The notes: generated from the sequence alone by a model not told the origin. A DNA stretch of 64,000 bases from JAIBJN01 sp963830885 (GCA_963830885.1 CAWHOA010000018.1:1-64000); one strand, 5' to 3'. Shown: positions 35,528 to 43,789, numbered from the stretch's first letter. Translations and numbers: made by a program.

Positions 35528-36153
35528 GAGCTCGACGCGCGCTTCTTCGCCCGCTCGATGTTGAGCGTGTCCTCGATCGGGTCCGGCTCCGCCCGGAAGA
35601 CCTGGCCGACCGTGCGCACGAGGATCTTCGCGTCGAGCCAGAGCGACCAGTTGTCGAGGTACCAGAGGTCGAGGTCGAATCGCTGGATCCAGGTCAGCGA
35701 GTCGCGGCCGTTCACCTGTGCCCAGCCGGTCATGCCGGGGCGGATGCTCAGCCGCCGGCGCTCCCGCTCGTCGTAGCTCGCCGCCTGCTCCACGAGGTCG
35801 GCGCGCGGGCCGACGATGCTCATCTGCCCGCGGAGGACGTTGACGAGCTGCGGCAGCTCGTCCAGCCCGGTGCGGCGGAGCCAGCGGCCGGTGCGGGTGA
35901 TGCGGGGGTCCCCCTTGACGATCCCGAACGGGTCCTCGGTGATCCCCTGTTCCCGGCCGACGGCGATCGCGTCCGGAATCATCGTGCGGAACTTCAGCAT
36001 CCCGAATGGCCGTCCCTCGAGGCCGGCTCTCCGCGAGACGAACAGCACGGGCCGGCCGGAGTCCACGAGCACTGCGACGGCGATCCCGGCGTAGACCGGG
36101 CTGAGGACGACGAGCCCGGTAGCGGCGACCACCGGGTCGAGGACGCGCTTCAC
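35524..36153 (-). CDS. Undecaprenyl-phosphate sugar phosphotransferase (PglC/WbaP family)
   Basis: 209 aa, the short monotopic form of the bacterial sugar transferase family (PF02397) without the N-terminal multi-helix domain. The membrane re-entrant segment is at about 8-30 (PVVAATGLVVLSPVYAGIAV). The catalytic core is MLKFRTMIPDA near 52-62. RITRTGRWLRRTGLDELPQL near 84-103 has the essential Asp-Glu pair, and QMSIVGPRADL and RPGMTGWAQVNGRDSL follow. It transfers a sugar-1-phosphate to undecaprenyl phosphate and so starts the repeat unit of the glycan. GTG start; the sulfotransferase upstream ends 23 nt before it. Confidence 0.9.
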   Translation of the reverse strand: MKRVLDPVVAATGLVVLSPVYAGIAVAVLVDSGRPVLFVSRRAGLEGRPFGMLKFRTMIPDAIAVGREQGITEDPFGIVKGDPRITRTGRWLRRTGLDELPQLVNVLRGQMSIVGPRADLVEQAASYDERERRRLSIRPGMTGWAQVNGRDSLTWIQRFDLDLWYLDNWSLWLDAKILVRTVGQVFRAEPDPIEDTLNIERAKKRASSS

Positions 36154-36176
36154 CGCACCCTGAATCGCGGCCCGCC

Positions 36177-37184
36177 TCAGCGCCGCAGCCCTCCGAGCTT
36201 CCGTCCGAGGACGTAGCGCAGCTCGCGTCCGCGCTCCTGGACGATCCGTAGGCGGACGGCGTTGACCGTGCGCCGCGCCGCGTCGTCAGCGGCGTAGACG
36301 GCGGCGCGCGGCCGGGACACCGGACGCTGCTCGACTCCCGTCTCGTATCCGAGGGCACGGAGCTCGGGGCCCGCGACCGCCTCGATCGCGCGCCGGTCTT
36401 TCAGGGGCATGTCCGTCTGCCACGTGCCCACTGCCGCGGTCGTGATCCCGGCGGAAAGCCTTGTGAACCACGAGGCCTGGGCTGGGTCGATCTTGGTCGG
36501 GTCGGAGCGCTCGATTGCGAGCATCTCGCTGTTATAGCCGAGCCCGAGGTGGGTGCAGACCCACCGGACCTGGGTGTCGGGGTCGGCGACGAGCTCCTCG
36601 TAGCGCACGGTCAGCACCTGCTCGGGATGCCGCCGCTCGGCCTCGAGCCCCCGGCGCACGCCCCGGGCCCACCAGCGGCCGGCCGCCCAGGCGTTGTTCG
36701 GGCCGAACGGCAGCGGCACGACCGAGAGCGCGACGTCGCGCGCGTCGCGGACGAGCACGACGATCTGCGCGTCCGGCCAGACCGCGAGGAGCTCGTCGAC
36801 CGCATGGAGGTAGGCCGGCGTCTTGTCGCCGAAGCGCTCCTTCCCCTGGCTGCGGGCGTAGGCGCGGAACGGCGACTCGACGGCGAAGCGGTAGGCCTCG
36901 GCGTGGCCCAGGCCGGGCGGCACCGGAGGCGAATCGCCGTCGAGCCCCCAGGAGCGGACGCGCGGGTGGCGCCAGACCTGCTGGACGAAGGCGGCCGCGG
37001 CGGCCGGATCGTCCAGCCCGCCGCGCCGGCGCACCGGCGCGAAGTCGAGCAGGAACATCGATTCGGGCGGAACCGCGGCCTCCCGGCTCCGGTCGAGGAT
37101 CAGGCGCAGCAGCGTCGTCCCGGAGCGGTCGTTCCCGACGACGAAGAACGGGGGCTCCGTTGGTGCCTCGGCTCGGCTTCCCAT
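36177..37184 (-). CDS. Sulfotransferase family protein
   Basis: 335 aa from ATG 37184. The phosphosulfate-binding loop is FFVVGNDRSGTTLLRLILDR near 15-34. KERFGDKTPAYLHAVDELL follows near 118-136, and the 3'-phosphate site VLVRDARDVALSVVPLPFG near 145-163. LTVRYEELVADPDTQVRWVC is the usual helix near the end of the domain. A basic C-terminus of about 60 residues is extra. It is the first gene of a three-gene minus-strand operon with the initiating sugar transferase and the FemAB-like protein. Acceptor unknown. Confidence 0.82.
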   Translation of the reverse strand: MGSRAEAPTEPPFFVVGNDRSGTTLLRLILDRSREAAVPPESMFLLDFAPVRRRGGLDDPAAAAAFVQQVWRHPRVRSWGLDGDSPPVPPGLGHAEAYRFAVESPFRAYARSQGKERFGDKTPAYLHAVDELLAVWPDAQIVVLVRDARDVALSVVPLPFGPNNAWAAGRWWARGVRRGLEAERRHPEQVLTVRYEELVADPDTQVRWVCTHLGLGYNSEMLAIERSDPTKIDPAQASWFTRLSAGITTAAVGTWQTDMPLKDRRAIEAVAGPELRALGYETGVEQRPVSRPRAAVYAADDAARRTVNAVRLRIVQERGRELRYVLGRKLGGLRR

Positions 37185-37190
37185 CGTCAC

Positions 37191-37196
37191 TATGAT
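37191..37196 (+). promoter_or_regulatory. -10-like hexamer TATGAT, leaderless type
   Basis: TATGAT ends 6 nt before the GTG at 37203, in an 18-nt gap between divergent genes. The spacing leaves essentially no leader. Confidence 0.5.
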
Positions 37197-37202
37197 CGCG
37201 GC

Positions 37203-38324
37203 GTGGACGTCGTCGTGCTGGATCCACCCAGCTGGACGCTGCCGTACGACCACGCCCTCTCCGCGGCCCTCGCCCGGCGCGGGCACACGGTGCGCCTGCT
37301 GGCTTCTCCCTTCGTGCACGGGCCCTCGCCGGACCCGGACGGCTACGTGCGCGAGGACGTCTACCTCACGCGGTCGAGCCGGCTGCTCGCCGGCCGGCGG
37401 CGGACCCGCGCCCACAGCGTGCTCCGCGGGCTCGAGTACCCGCCGAGCGCCCTGCTGGCGACACGCCGGATCGCGGCGCTCGACCCCGACGTGGTGCACG
37501 TCCAGTGGCTCGGGATCCCGCGCTTCGACCGCCGCTGGCTCCGCCGGGTCGCCCGCGCCCGAGCGACGGTCATGACCGCGCACGAGGTGCTGCCGCCGCG
37601 GACGGCTGACCAGGTGGACGTCTGGCGGGAGGTCTTCGCCACGGTCGACCGCGTGGTCGTCCACTCCGCGAGCTCCGGTGCGCGCCTCGTCGAGCTCGGC
37701 GTCGATCCCGGCAAGATCGTCGAGATTCCGCATCCGGCCTTCGACGGGTCGAACGGGGCACCTGTCGCGGCGCCCAGCGGGACGACGCTCCTCTTCTTCG
37801 GGCTGATCCGAAGCTACAAGGGGCTCGACGTGCTCATCCGGGCGCTGCCCGAAGTCGCCGCCGCCGTCCCGGAGGCGCGGCTCGTCGTCGCCGGCGATCC
37901 CCTCGAGCCCATGGAGCCGCTGCGCGACCTGGCCGCGGGCCTCGGCGTCGCCGACCGCATCGAATGGCAGCTCGGGTACGTCCCGGGCGACCGAATCCCC
38001 GCGCTGATGGCCTCGGCCACCGTCGTCGTCCTCCCGTACCGGCGCATCGAGGCCTCTGGGGTCCTCGCCGACGCCGTGGGCAACGGGCGTCCCGCCGTCG
38101 TGAGCGACGTCGGGGCGATCGGGGAGATCGTCCGCCGCTTCGGGGCGGGGGAGGCCGTGCCGCCGGACGATCCCTCCGCGCTCGCCGCCGCGTGTGTGCG
38201 CCTGCTCGCCGACGAGGGTCGCCTCGCCGCCGCGTTCGCGGGGGTGGAGGAGGCGCGGAGGGCGCTGACCTGGGACGCGGCCGCCGAGGCGCACGAGCGG
38301 CTCTACGGCGAGATCATTCGGTAG
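37203..38324 (+). CDS. Glycosyltransferase family 4
   Basis: 373 aa from GTG 37203. N-terminal half: VVLDPPSWTLPYDHALSAAL near 4-23, DPDVVHVQWLGIPRFDRRWL, and TVMTAHEVLPPRTADQ. C-terminal half: LLFFGLIRSYKGLDVLIRAL near 198-217, and RLVVAGDPLEPMEPLRDLAA. VVVLPYRRIEASGVLADAVG near 275-294 holds the donor-binding Glu, and GRPAVVSDVGAIGEIV follows. Nucleotide-sugar-dependent transfer in the cytoplasm. The sequence ends in element E, which supplies the TAG stop. Confidence 0.87.
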   Translation: MDVVVLDPPSWTLPYDHALSAALARRGHTVRLLASPFVHGPSPDPDGYVREDVYLTRSSRLLAGRRRTRAHSVLRGLEYPPSALLATRRIAALDPDVVHVQWLGIPRFDRRWLRRVARARATVMTAHEVLPPRTADQVDVWREVFATVDRVVVHSASSGARLVELGVDPGKIVEIPHPAFDGSNGAPVAAPSGTTLLFFGLIRSYKGLDVLIRALPEVAAAVPEARLVVAGDPLEPMEPLRDLAAGLGVADRIEWQLGYVPGDRIPALMASATVVVLPYRRIEASGVLADAVGNGRPAVVSDVGAIGEIVRRFGAGEAVPPDDPSALAAACVRLLADEGRLAAAFAGVEEARRALTWDAAAEAHERLYGEIIR

Positions 38325-38392
38325 GAGAGCCTGTCGGAAGCCGCTCGTCGTCGGGGCCCGGCGGCACAGGCTGCGTTTCGGCAGACTCTCCC
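38322..38392. repeat. Intergenic inverted-repeat element E (short form)
   Basis: Left arm TAGGAGAGCCTGTCGGAAGC pairs with the right arm GCGTTTCGGCAGACTCTCC. The interior CTCGTCGTCGGGGCCCGGCG joins the two ends of the long-form core directly, as if the middle about 100 bp were deleted. It lies between tandem genes and its first three bases are the stop codon of the GT4 gene. Confidence 0.7.
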
Positions 38393-38395
38393 AAG

Positions 38396-39257
38396 ATGCT
38401 GCCGCAGTTCCTCGTCATCGGCGCGTACAAGAGCGGCTCAACGGCGATCCAGGAGGCGCTGCGCGCCCACCCGCAGGTCTTCCTGCCGGCGAAGGGCCCG
38501 AGCTTCTTCGCCTTCGACGAGGCGCCCGCGATCGACCGCCCGCTTCCCTCCGGGACCGTGCGCGACTGGGAGGCCTACACGAGGCTCTTCAGCAACGCAC
38601 CGCCGGACGCCGTGCGCGGCGAGGTCTCGCCCGAGTACCTCGCCAACCCGTGGTCGTGCGGCCGGATCCGCGCCCGTGTGCCCGAGGCGAAGCTCGTCGC
38701 CGTCCTGCGGAACCCGGTCGAGCGCGCCTTCTCCGACTATCTGATGTACGTCCGCGACGGGGACGAGGACGACGACTTCGCCGGCGCGCTCGCGGCGCAG
38801 GACGAGCGGCGCAGCGCCGGCTCGCCGACGGGCTACTACCTGGAGACCGGCTTCTACGGCCGCCAGCTTCGCCCGTACTTCGAGGTGTTCCCGCGCGAGC
38901 AGATCCAGATCCACCTCTTCGAGGACTTCGTAGCCGACCCGGACGCCGTCCTCCGGCAGCTGCTCGGCTTCCTCGGCGTCGACCCGGCGCTCGGGGAGAC
39001 GCCCGAGCGCGCGGTGAACGTCTCCGGTGTGCCCAGGAACGCGCTCGTCGGCGCGGCCGTGCGCAGCGGCAGGCGCGTGGCGCCGCTCCTGCCCGAGGCC
39101 GTCCGCCGGCGCGCCAAGTCTGCGCTCGCCCGCGGCCTCGACCGGCCCGCCCTCGACCCGGCTGTGCGCCGCCGCCTCGTCGGTCTCTACCGCGAGGACG
39201 TCGCCGAGCTCGAGCAGCCTCCTCGACCGCCCGCTCGACGACTGGCTCGAGGGGTAG
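38396..39257 (+). CDS. Sulfotransferase domain protein (frameshift near 3' end)
   Basis: About 287 aa from ATG 38396, joined across a +1 frameshift near 39218 that restores the normal C-terminus SLLDRPLDDWLEG after REDVAELE. The phosphosulfate loop is FLVIGAYKSGSTAIQEALRA near 5-24, and the 3'-phosphate site VAVLRNPVERAFSDYLMYVR near 101-120. GYYLETGFYGRQLRPYFEVF and QIQIHLFEDFVADPDAVLRQ follow, very like NodH/heparan-type sulfotransferases (PF00685). This is the most canonical of the four sulfotransferases here. It likely sulfates a sugar hydroxyl of the surface glycan. Confidence 0.85.
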
Positions 39258-39290
39258 CGCGCACTGCGGCGCTCTCGCGGGCGCCGCTGG

Positions 39291-39296
39291 TAGAGT
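39291..39296 (+). promoter_or_regulatory. -10-like hexamer TAGAGT
   Basis: TAGAGT ends 10 nt before the ATG at 39307. It is slightly farther than the other leaderless-type sites, and no Shine-Dalgarno sequence intervenes. Confidence 0.35.
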
Positions 39297-39306
39297 CGTT
39301 GCCCGG

Positions 39307-40194
39307 ATGAGTCCGGAGACCGAGCCCCTTCGCCGGGTCCCCAAGCCCGCGCCGGAGCTGGACGTGGAGGGCGAGGTGGACTTCGGACGCTATGCCCGCG
39401 CCGTGCTGGGCAAGTGGTGGCTCCTCGTTCTCGGCGTCGCGATCGGCGGCGGGCTCGGGTTCCTCTACGGCCAGGGCGGCGGCACGACGTACCAGGCTCA
39501 GGCAACGGTCTACCTCGGCCAGCCGCTCTCGCCGGCGGGCACCCCGTTGACCACGCTCGCCAGCGACCCGTCCGGCGTCGCCACGCTCGCCCGCAGCCAG
39601 GCGATCGTCAACGAGGTCGCCGCCGAGGTCGGCATGCCCGCGCCCAGGCTGCGCCGCGGGATCACGGCGGCCCTCCTCGGCGAGCGCAACCGCCAGGCGA
39701 CCGACGTGGCTCTCGTCGGCATCACCGTGCGCGGAAACGACGCCGACAACGTCGAGGACGCCGCCAATCTGATCGCCGAGCGGGTCGTGACCGCGTCGTC
39801 CTCTTTCGCCAACTCCAAGGTGGAGACGCTGCAGCGGCGCCTTGACGGCCTGCAGGCCCAGCTCGAGTCCGTGACCTCCCGCCTCGACACCCTGGCTGCG
39901 AGCCTCGAGGGGAGCACGGCGGGAAGCGCGACCGAGCAGCTCCTGCAGACGAACCTCCTGGCCGTCCTCGAGCAGCAGCGAGCCGACCTCACCGATCGCG
40001 TCTACGGCACCGAGCAGCTGCTCGACGCCGCGGAGGAGGTCGAGCGCGCCCGGGTCGTGACCCCGGCAGCCTCCACGCAGGTGGACGCGCGCAACACGAG
40101 GACGTCGACGCTCGTCGGCGCCTTCCTGGGGCTCGTGCTCGCGGCGCTCGCGGCGCTCCTGTGGGCTCCCGTCTCACGCCTGCGCGCTTCCTGA
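39307..40194 (+). CDS. Chain-length determinant (Wzz/capsular polysaccharide co-polymerase)
   Basis: 295 aa with the PCP layout: an N-terminal cytoplasmic stretch, TM1 near 37-56 (WWLLVLGVAIGGGLGFLYGQ), an extracytoplasmic domain, a coiled coil, and TM2 near 265-287 (STLVGAFLGLVLAALAALLW). The Wzz domain text is YQAQATVYLGQPLSPAGTPL near 64-83. The coiled coil is near 170-250 (LQRRLDGLQAQLESVTSRLD). There is no C-terminal tyrosine kinase domain. It should set the length of the polymer made by the Wzy-like protein at 29867. Confidence 0.82.
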   Translation: MSPETEPLRRVPKPAPELDVEGEVDFGRYARAVLGKWWLLVLGVAIGGGLGFLYGQGGGTTYQAQATVYLGQPLSPAGTPLTTLASDPSGVATLARSQAIVNEVAAEVGMPAPRLRRGITAALLGERNRQATDVALVGITVRGNDADNVEDAANLIAERVVTASSSFANSKVETLQRRLDGLQAQLESVTSRLDTLAASLEGSTAGSATEQLLQTNLLAVLEQQRADLTDRVYGTEQLLDAAEEVERARVVTPAASTQVDARNTRTSTLVGAFLGLVLAALAALLWAPVSRLRAS

Positions 40195-40197
40195 GCC

Positions 40198-41136
40198 ATG
40201 TTCGACGGAAAGACGGTCGCGGTCGTCATCCCGGCCTACGACGAGGAGCAGCTCGTGGCCTCGACGATCCGGAGCCTCCCTGAGTTCGTCGACCGGATCA
40301 TCGTCGTCGACGACGCCTCGACGGATGCGACGAGCGAGCGCGCGCGCGAGGCCGACGAGCGGGTCGAGCTGCTCCGGCACGAGCGGAACCAGGGAGTCGG
40401 GGCGGCCACGATGACCGGCTACAAGCGCGCCGTCGCCGAGGAGTTCGACGTCACCTGCGTGATGAACGCCGACGGCCAGATGGATCCCGAGGATCTCGAG
40501 ACGCTCGTCCGCGCCGTCGCCTCCGGCGAGTGCGACTACGCGAAGGCGAACCGCCTCTTCACCGCGCAGGCGTGGCAGCTGATCCCGCGAACCCGCTACA
40601 TCGGCAACGCGATCCTCTCGTTCCTGACGAAGATCTCCTCGGGCTACTGGCACATCGCGGACTCCCAGTCCGGGTACACCGCGATCAACCTGGAGTCCCT
40701 CCGCCTCCTCGAGCACGACGACCTCTATCCGCGCTACGGCTTCCCCAACGACCTGCTGATCCACCTGAACGTCTGGAACCGTCGCGTGCGCGACTATCCC
40801 TCGCGCCCCATCTACGGCGTCGGCGAGCGGAGCGGGATCAAGCTTCGCCGGGTCATCCCCGCGATCTCGTGGCTTCTGTTCAAGGGATTCTTCTGGCGGC
40901 TGAAGGAGAAGTACGTCATCCGCGACTTCCACCCGCTGGTGCTCTTCTACACGATGGGGATCGTGCTCCTCGGCCTGGGCGTCGCGTCCGGGATCACCTA
41001 CACGGTCCTGCGCATCCTCGGCAATCCGATTCCCGCGGCCACCGCGGTCCTCGTGGCGCTGCTCGTGATCTCCGGCCTCCAGTTCCTGCTCTTCGCCATG
41101 TGGTTCGACATGGAGTCGAACAAGGAGCTTCGCTAG
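40198..41136 (+). CDS. Glycosyltransferase family 2, DPM1-like
   Basis: 312 aa, ATG start 3 nt after the Wzz-like gene. The GT2 domain has VAVVIPAYDEEQLVASTIRS near 8-27, IIVVDDASTDATSERA near 38-53, GVGAATMTGYKRAVAEEFDV, and VMNADGQMDPEDLETLVRAV near 91-110, with the DXD-equivalent. SGYWHIADSQSGYTAINLES and YPRYGFPNDLLIHLNVWNRR follow. Two C-terminal hydrophobic helices (about 245-268 and 278-302) suggest a polyprenyl-phosphate sugar synthase. Together with the enzyme at 10212 it could feed the GT-C proteins. Confidence 0.85.
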   Translation: MFDGKTVAVVIPAYDEEQLVASTIRSLPEFVDRIIVVDDASTDATSERAREADERVELLRHERNQGVGAATMTGYKRAVAEEFDVTCVMNADGQMDPEDLETLVRAVASGECDYAKANRLFTAQAWQLIPRTRYIGNAILSFLTKISSGYWHIADSQSGYTAINLESLRLLEHDDLYPRYGFPNDLLIHLNVWNRRVRDYPSRPIYGVGERSGIKLRRVIPAISWLLFKGFFWRLKEKYVIRDFHPLVLFYTMGIVLLGLGVASGITYTVLRILGNPIPAATAVLVALLVISGLQFLLFAMWFDMESNKELR

Positions 41137-41145
41137 GCCCGCACG

Positions 41146-41283
41146 GTGGGCGCGAACGCCACCCGCCTCGAGCTGCCTGCCGGCGTCCGCATCATCGTCG
41201 TGCACGAGGGCAGCCAGGAAGCCCTCCAGGTGGTGCCGGCTGCGACGGCCGTAACCGCTGCCGTCGGCGAGAAGGCCTCCTAA
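41146..41283 (+). CDS. Possible small protein, 45 aa
   Basis: GTG 41146 to TAA 41283. The peptide contains TRLELPAGVRIIVVHEGSQE and an Ala/Val-rich tail, with no recognised family. It lies just after the last polysaccharide gene and before an unrelated gene. Codon use is compatible with coding, but no ribosome-binding site is evident. It could also be a fragment. Confidence 0.25.
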   Translation: MGANATRLELPAGVRIIVVHEGSQEALQVVPAATAVTAAVGEKAS

Positions 41284-41332
41284 CGCGCGAGACTGCGCGG
41301 CGAACCCTGACCCCGACGGGAGGGAGCGCCGC

Positions 41333-41695
41333 ATGATCGTCAGCGTGTTTGTCAGGAGGCTGAAGGAAGGCCGGACGTTCGCGGAGTTCGTGGGCGAGTG
41401 GGAAGCCGATCGGGGCTTCGGGGTGCCGACCCGGGTCTTCAACGCGCAGAGCCTCGACGACCCGCGGGACGTCATCTCGATCGGCTTCGTGGCGGTGAGC
41501 GCCGAGGCCCTGGCGGAAGGGCTTGCGTCCGCGGCCGCGCAGGAGCAGGTCCGGCACGACCGGATCGACACCGTCGTCGAGTCGACGAGCCTCCGCTGCA
41601 TGTACGAGCTGCAGACGGAGCACGACTTCACGTCTGCGCCCGTGGAGATCGAGCCGGGCTCGGCGAACAGCCTGCTCGCAGCCCTGGAAGCGTGA
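41333..41695 (+). CDS. Conserved-looking hypothetical protein, 120 aa
   Basis: ATG 41333 with GACGGGAGGGAG just upstream as a good ribosome-binding site. The protein starts MIVSVFVRRLKEGRTFAEFV and contains VISIGFVAVSAEALAEGL. The alternating hydrophobic and amphipathic pattern suggests a small alpha/beta fold, possibly a dimeric alpha-beta barrel as in antibiotic-biosynthesis-monooxygenase-like proteins. No catalytic motif is recognised. It is convergent with the exporter gene and separated from it by a strong hairpin. Function unknown. Confidence 0.6.
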   Translation: MIVSVFVRRLKEGRTFAEFVGEWEADRGFGVPTRVFNAQSLDDPRDVISIGFVAVSAEALAEGLASAAAQEQVRHDRIDTVVESTSLRCMYELQTEHDFTSAPVEIEPGSANSLLAALEA

Positions 41696-41697
41696 AA

Positions 41698-41730
41698 GGC
41701 GGTGAGCGCGCTGTGAGCGCGCTCACCGCC
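41698..41730. terminator. Bidirectional terminator hairpin
   Basis: GGCGGTGAGCGCGC and GCGCGCTCACCGCC form a perfect 14-bp stem with a 5-nt loop between convergent genes. On the minus strand it is followed by TTTC. This is the strongest simple terminator in the window. Confidence 0.7.
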
Positions 41731-41740
41731 TGCTTCGCCT

Positions 41741-43153
41741 CTAGGCCGCTTCGGCCACGAGCTCCGGCTCGACGGCGGCCGGAGCCTCCGCCCGCACCTT
41801 GCGCGGGATGAGGAGCGCCGCGACCGCGCCGAGGGCGACCACGACCGCGCCGACCCCGATCGCCGGGACGAGCCCGTCCACGAACGCCTGGCCCGACTCG
41901 TAGCCGCCGTAGCTCGAGAACACCGAAGCGAGGACGGCGACGCCGAACACCCCGCCCAGCTCGCGGATGGCGTTGTTGGCGCCGGAGGCCTGGCCCTCCT
42001 CGCGCGGGAGCACGGAGGAGAGGACGACGTTCGCGACCGGCGCGAAGAAGAGCGCCATGCCGATCCCGGAGACGACGAAGGCCGGGACGAGCTGAGCGTA
42101 CGGCACGGTCGGCGTCGAGACCGCCGCCAGCCAGCCGAGCCCGAGCGCCTGCAGCGCGAGCCCGGTCGCCATCAGCGGCCGCCCGCCGATGCGGTCGGAG
42201 AGCGCACCTGCGATCGGGGCGATGAAGATCGGCATCGCCGTCCACGGCAGGATGCGGAGGCCGGCATCGAGCGGGCCGTAGCCCTGCACGGTCTGCAGGA
42301 ACTGCGCCAGCAGGAAGATCGAGCCGAACATCCCGAAGAACATGAAGAGCGAAGCCGCGTTCGCCGCCGAGAAGGCCCGGCTGCGGAAGAAGCGCATCGG
42401 CAGCATCGGCGCCGGCGCGCGCAGCTCCCACACGACGAAGGCGACGGTCAGCAACGCGCCGACCAGGAGAGAGCCCACGATCTCCGGGCTCGACCAGCCG
42501 ACCGCGTTCCCGCGTACGAGCCCCCAGACGATCCCGAAGAGGCCTGTGCTCGCCAGGACAAGGCCGGGAAGGTCGAGCCGCGTCGCCGGGCCGTAGGTCT
42601 CCTTCAGGCGGAAGTAGGCGAGCGGGATCAGGACGAGCCCGATCGGCACGTTCACCCAGAAGATCCACTGCCACGAGATCCCCTCGACGATGGCGCCGCC
42701 GACGAGCGGGCCGCTCGCCACCGCGAGGCCGCCGATCCCGCCCCAGGCGCCGAAGGCGACCCCGCGCTTCTCGGGCGAGACCGCCGCGCTCAGGATGGTC
42801 AGCGTGAGCGGCGTCACGATGGCGCCGCCGAGGCCCTGCACCGCGCGCGCGGCGATCAGCGCCTCCACCGAGGGCGCGAGCGCGGCCGCCACGGACGCCG
42901 CCGTGAAGATGCCGAGCCCGATCACGAACAGCCGCCGGCGGCCGAAGCGGTCACCCAGTGCGGCGCCCATGAGGAGAAAGACCGCGAAGCTCAGCGTGTA
43001 GGCGTTCACGGTCCACTCCAGGTCCTCGATCGAGGCGCCGAGATCCGTGCGGATCACGGGCAGGGACGTGGTGACCACGAGGTTGTCGAGCGTCGCCATG
43101 AAGAGCGCGACCGACGTGATCACGAAGGTCCAGATGGTCGTCGTCCGATTCAT
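41741..43153 (-). CDS. MFS multidrug exporter, DHA2 (EmrB/QacA) family
   Basis: 470 aa, about 14 transmembrane segments. The first is ITSVALFMATLDNLVVTTSL near 12-31, with the DHA2 motif D1 (Asp). Motif A is GAALGDRFGRRRLFVIGLG near 63-81. Motif C, LAVASGPLVGGAIVEGISWQ, lies near 143-162, followed by WIFWVNVPIGL. It should export drugs or toxic compounds by proton antiport. GGAAGGAG precedes the ATG as ribosome-binding site. A TGAGT-N4-ACTAA dyad lies 21 nt upstream of the start, and a TetR gene follows divergently in arrangement, so repression by TetR is likely. Related to the exporter at 58465. Confidence 0.88.
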   Translation of the reverse strand: MNRTTTIWTFVITSVALFMATLDNLVVTTSLPVIRTDLGASIEDLEWTVNAYTLSFAVFLLMGAALGDRFGRRRLFVIGLGIFTAASVAAALAPSVEALIAARAVQGLGGAIVTPLTLTILSAAVSPEKRGVAFGAWGGIGGLAVASGPLVGGAIVEGISWQWIFWVNVPIGLVLIPLAYFRLKETYGPATRLDLPGLVLASTGLFGIVWGLVRGNAVGWSSPEIVGSLLVGALLTVAFVVWELRAPAPMLPMRFFRSRAFSAANAASLFMFFGMFGSIFLLAQFLQTVQGYGPLDAGLRILPWTAMPIFIAPIAGALSDRIGGRPLMATGLALQALGLGWLAAVSTPTVPYAQLVPAFVVSGIGMALFFAPVANVVLSSVLPREEGQASGANNAIRELGGVFGVAVLASVFSSYGGYESGQAFVDGLVPAIGVGAVVVALGAVAALLIPRKVRAEAPAAVEPELVAEAA

Positions 43154-43174
43154 GTCCGCTCCTTCCGTTGGTAC

Positions 43175-43188
43175 TGAGTAGTCACTAA
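43175..43188. promoter_or_regulatory. Putative TetR operator 1 (upstream of exporter 41741-43153)
   Basis: TGAGTAGTCACTAA, an interrupted dyad TGAGT-N4-ACTAA, lies 21-35 nt before the exporter ATG. On the minus strand it contains AGTGACTACTCA, which is found identically upstream of the second exporter at 58426-58437. Confidence 0.6.
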
Positions 43189-43216
43189 CTTCGACTCCAA
43201 AAAAAGAGCATGCCTG

Positions 43217-43765
43217 CTAGGCGGAGCGCAGCTCCTGCGCCCAGGTGTCGTCGTCCTTGCAGATCTGCGGCAGGTCCATGGCCGCGGCGACGTTCATCAG
43301 CATGCCCAGAGCGAAGAAGTCGCGAATCTCCTGCGTGCCCAGGCCCGTCGACTGCTCGACGAAGCGGAAGAGCTCCGCGAAGCCGGCGCGCGTCGCGTCG
43401 CGGATCTCCGGGTCCGAGCAGGCCGCGTACGTCTGCATCTGGCCGAGCAGCAGCTCGCGGTCGGCGAGCAGCTGGTCGTACGCCTGGCCCATGGCTTTCT
43501 TCGCCTCGAGCCCGGTCTTGCCCTCGGCGGCCTCCCGGAACGCGACGAGGATGCGGTCGAAGTTGCGCCGCGAGCTCGCCATGAACAGCTCCTTCTTCGT
43601 GCCGAAGAGTCGGAAGAGGTAGGGCTGCGAGATGCCGGCCCGCTGGGCGATCTTCTCGGTCGACGTGCCGTGGAGCCCGCCGTAGGCGAACTCCTTCATG
43701 GCCGCCTCGAGGATCTCCTCGCGGCGGACCTCGGCGCTCTTCCTCTCTGTCGCTTGGGTGGCCAC
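43217..43765 (-). CDS. TetR-family transcriptional repressor
   Basis: 182 aa from GTG 43765; GTG 43786 would add 7 residues but overlaps the putative operator, so the later start is preferred. The TetR DNA-binding domain is REEILEAAMKEFAYGGLHGT near 16-35 and EKIAQRAGISQPYLFRLFGT near 38-57, a helix-turn-helix of the family (PF00440). A C-terminal ligand domain (about 60-182) resembles that of regulators of multidrug exporters. The stop is followed by TTTTTTT after a short stem, a weak terminator. It lies upstream of the exporter on the same strand and probably represses both genes and itself. Confidence 0.88.
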   Translation of the reverse strand: MATQATERKSAEVRREEILEAAMKEFAYGGLHGTSTEKIAQRAGISQPYLFRLFGTKKELFMASSRRNFDRILVAFREAAEGKTGLEAKKAMGQAYDQLLADRELLLGQMQTYAACSDPEIRDATRAGFAELFRFVEQSTGLGTQEIRDFFALGMLMNVAAAMDLPQICKDDDTWAQELRSA

Positions 43766-43775
43766 GGCGAGGAAG

Positions 43776-43789
43776 TTAGCACTCACTCA
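43776..43789. promoter_or_regulatory. Putative TetR operator 2 (autoregulatory)
   Basis: On the minus strand TGAGTGAGTGCTAA, the same TGAGT-N4-RCTMA dyad as at 43175 and 58424, lies just upstream of the preferred tetR start. It is the weakest match of the three. Confidence 0.45.
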
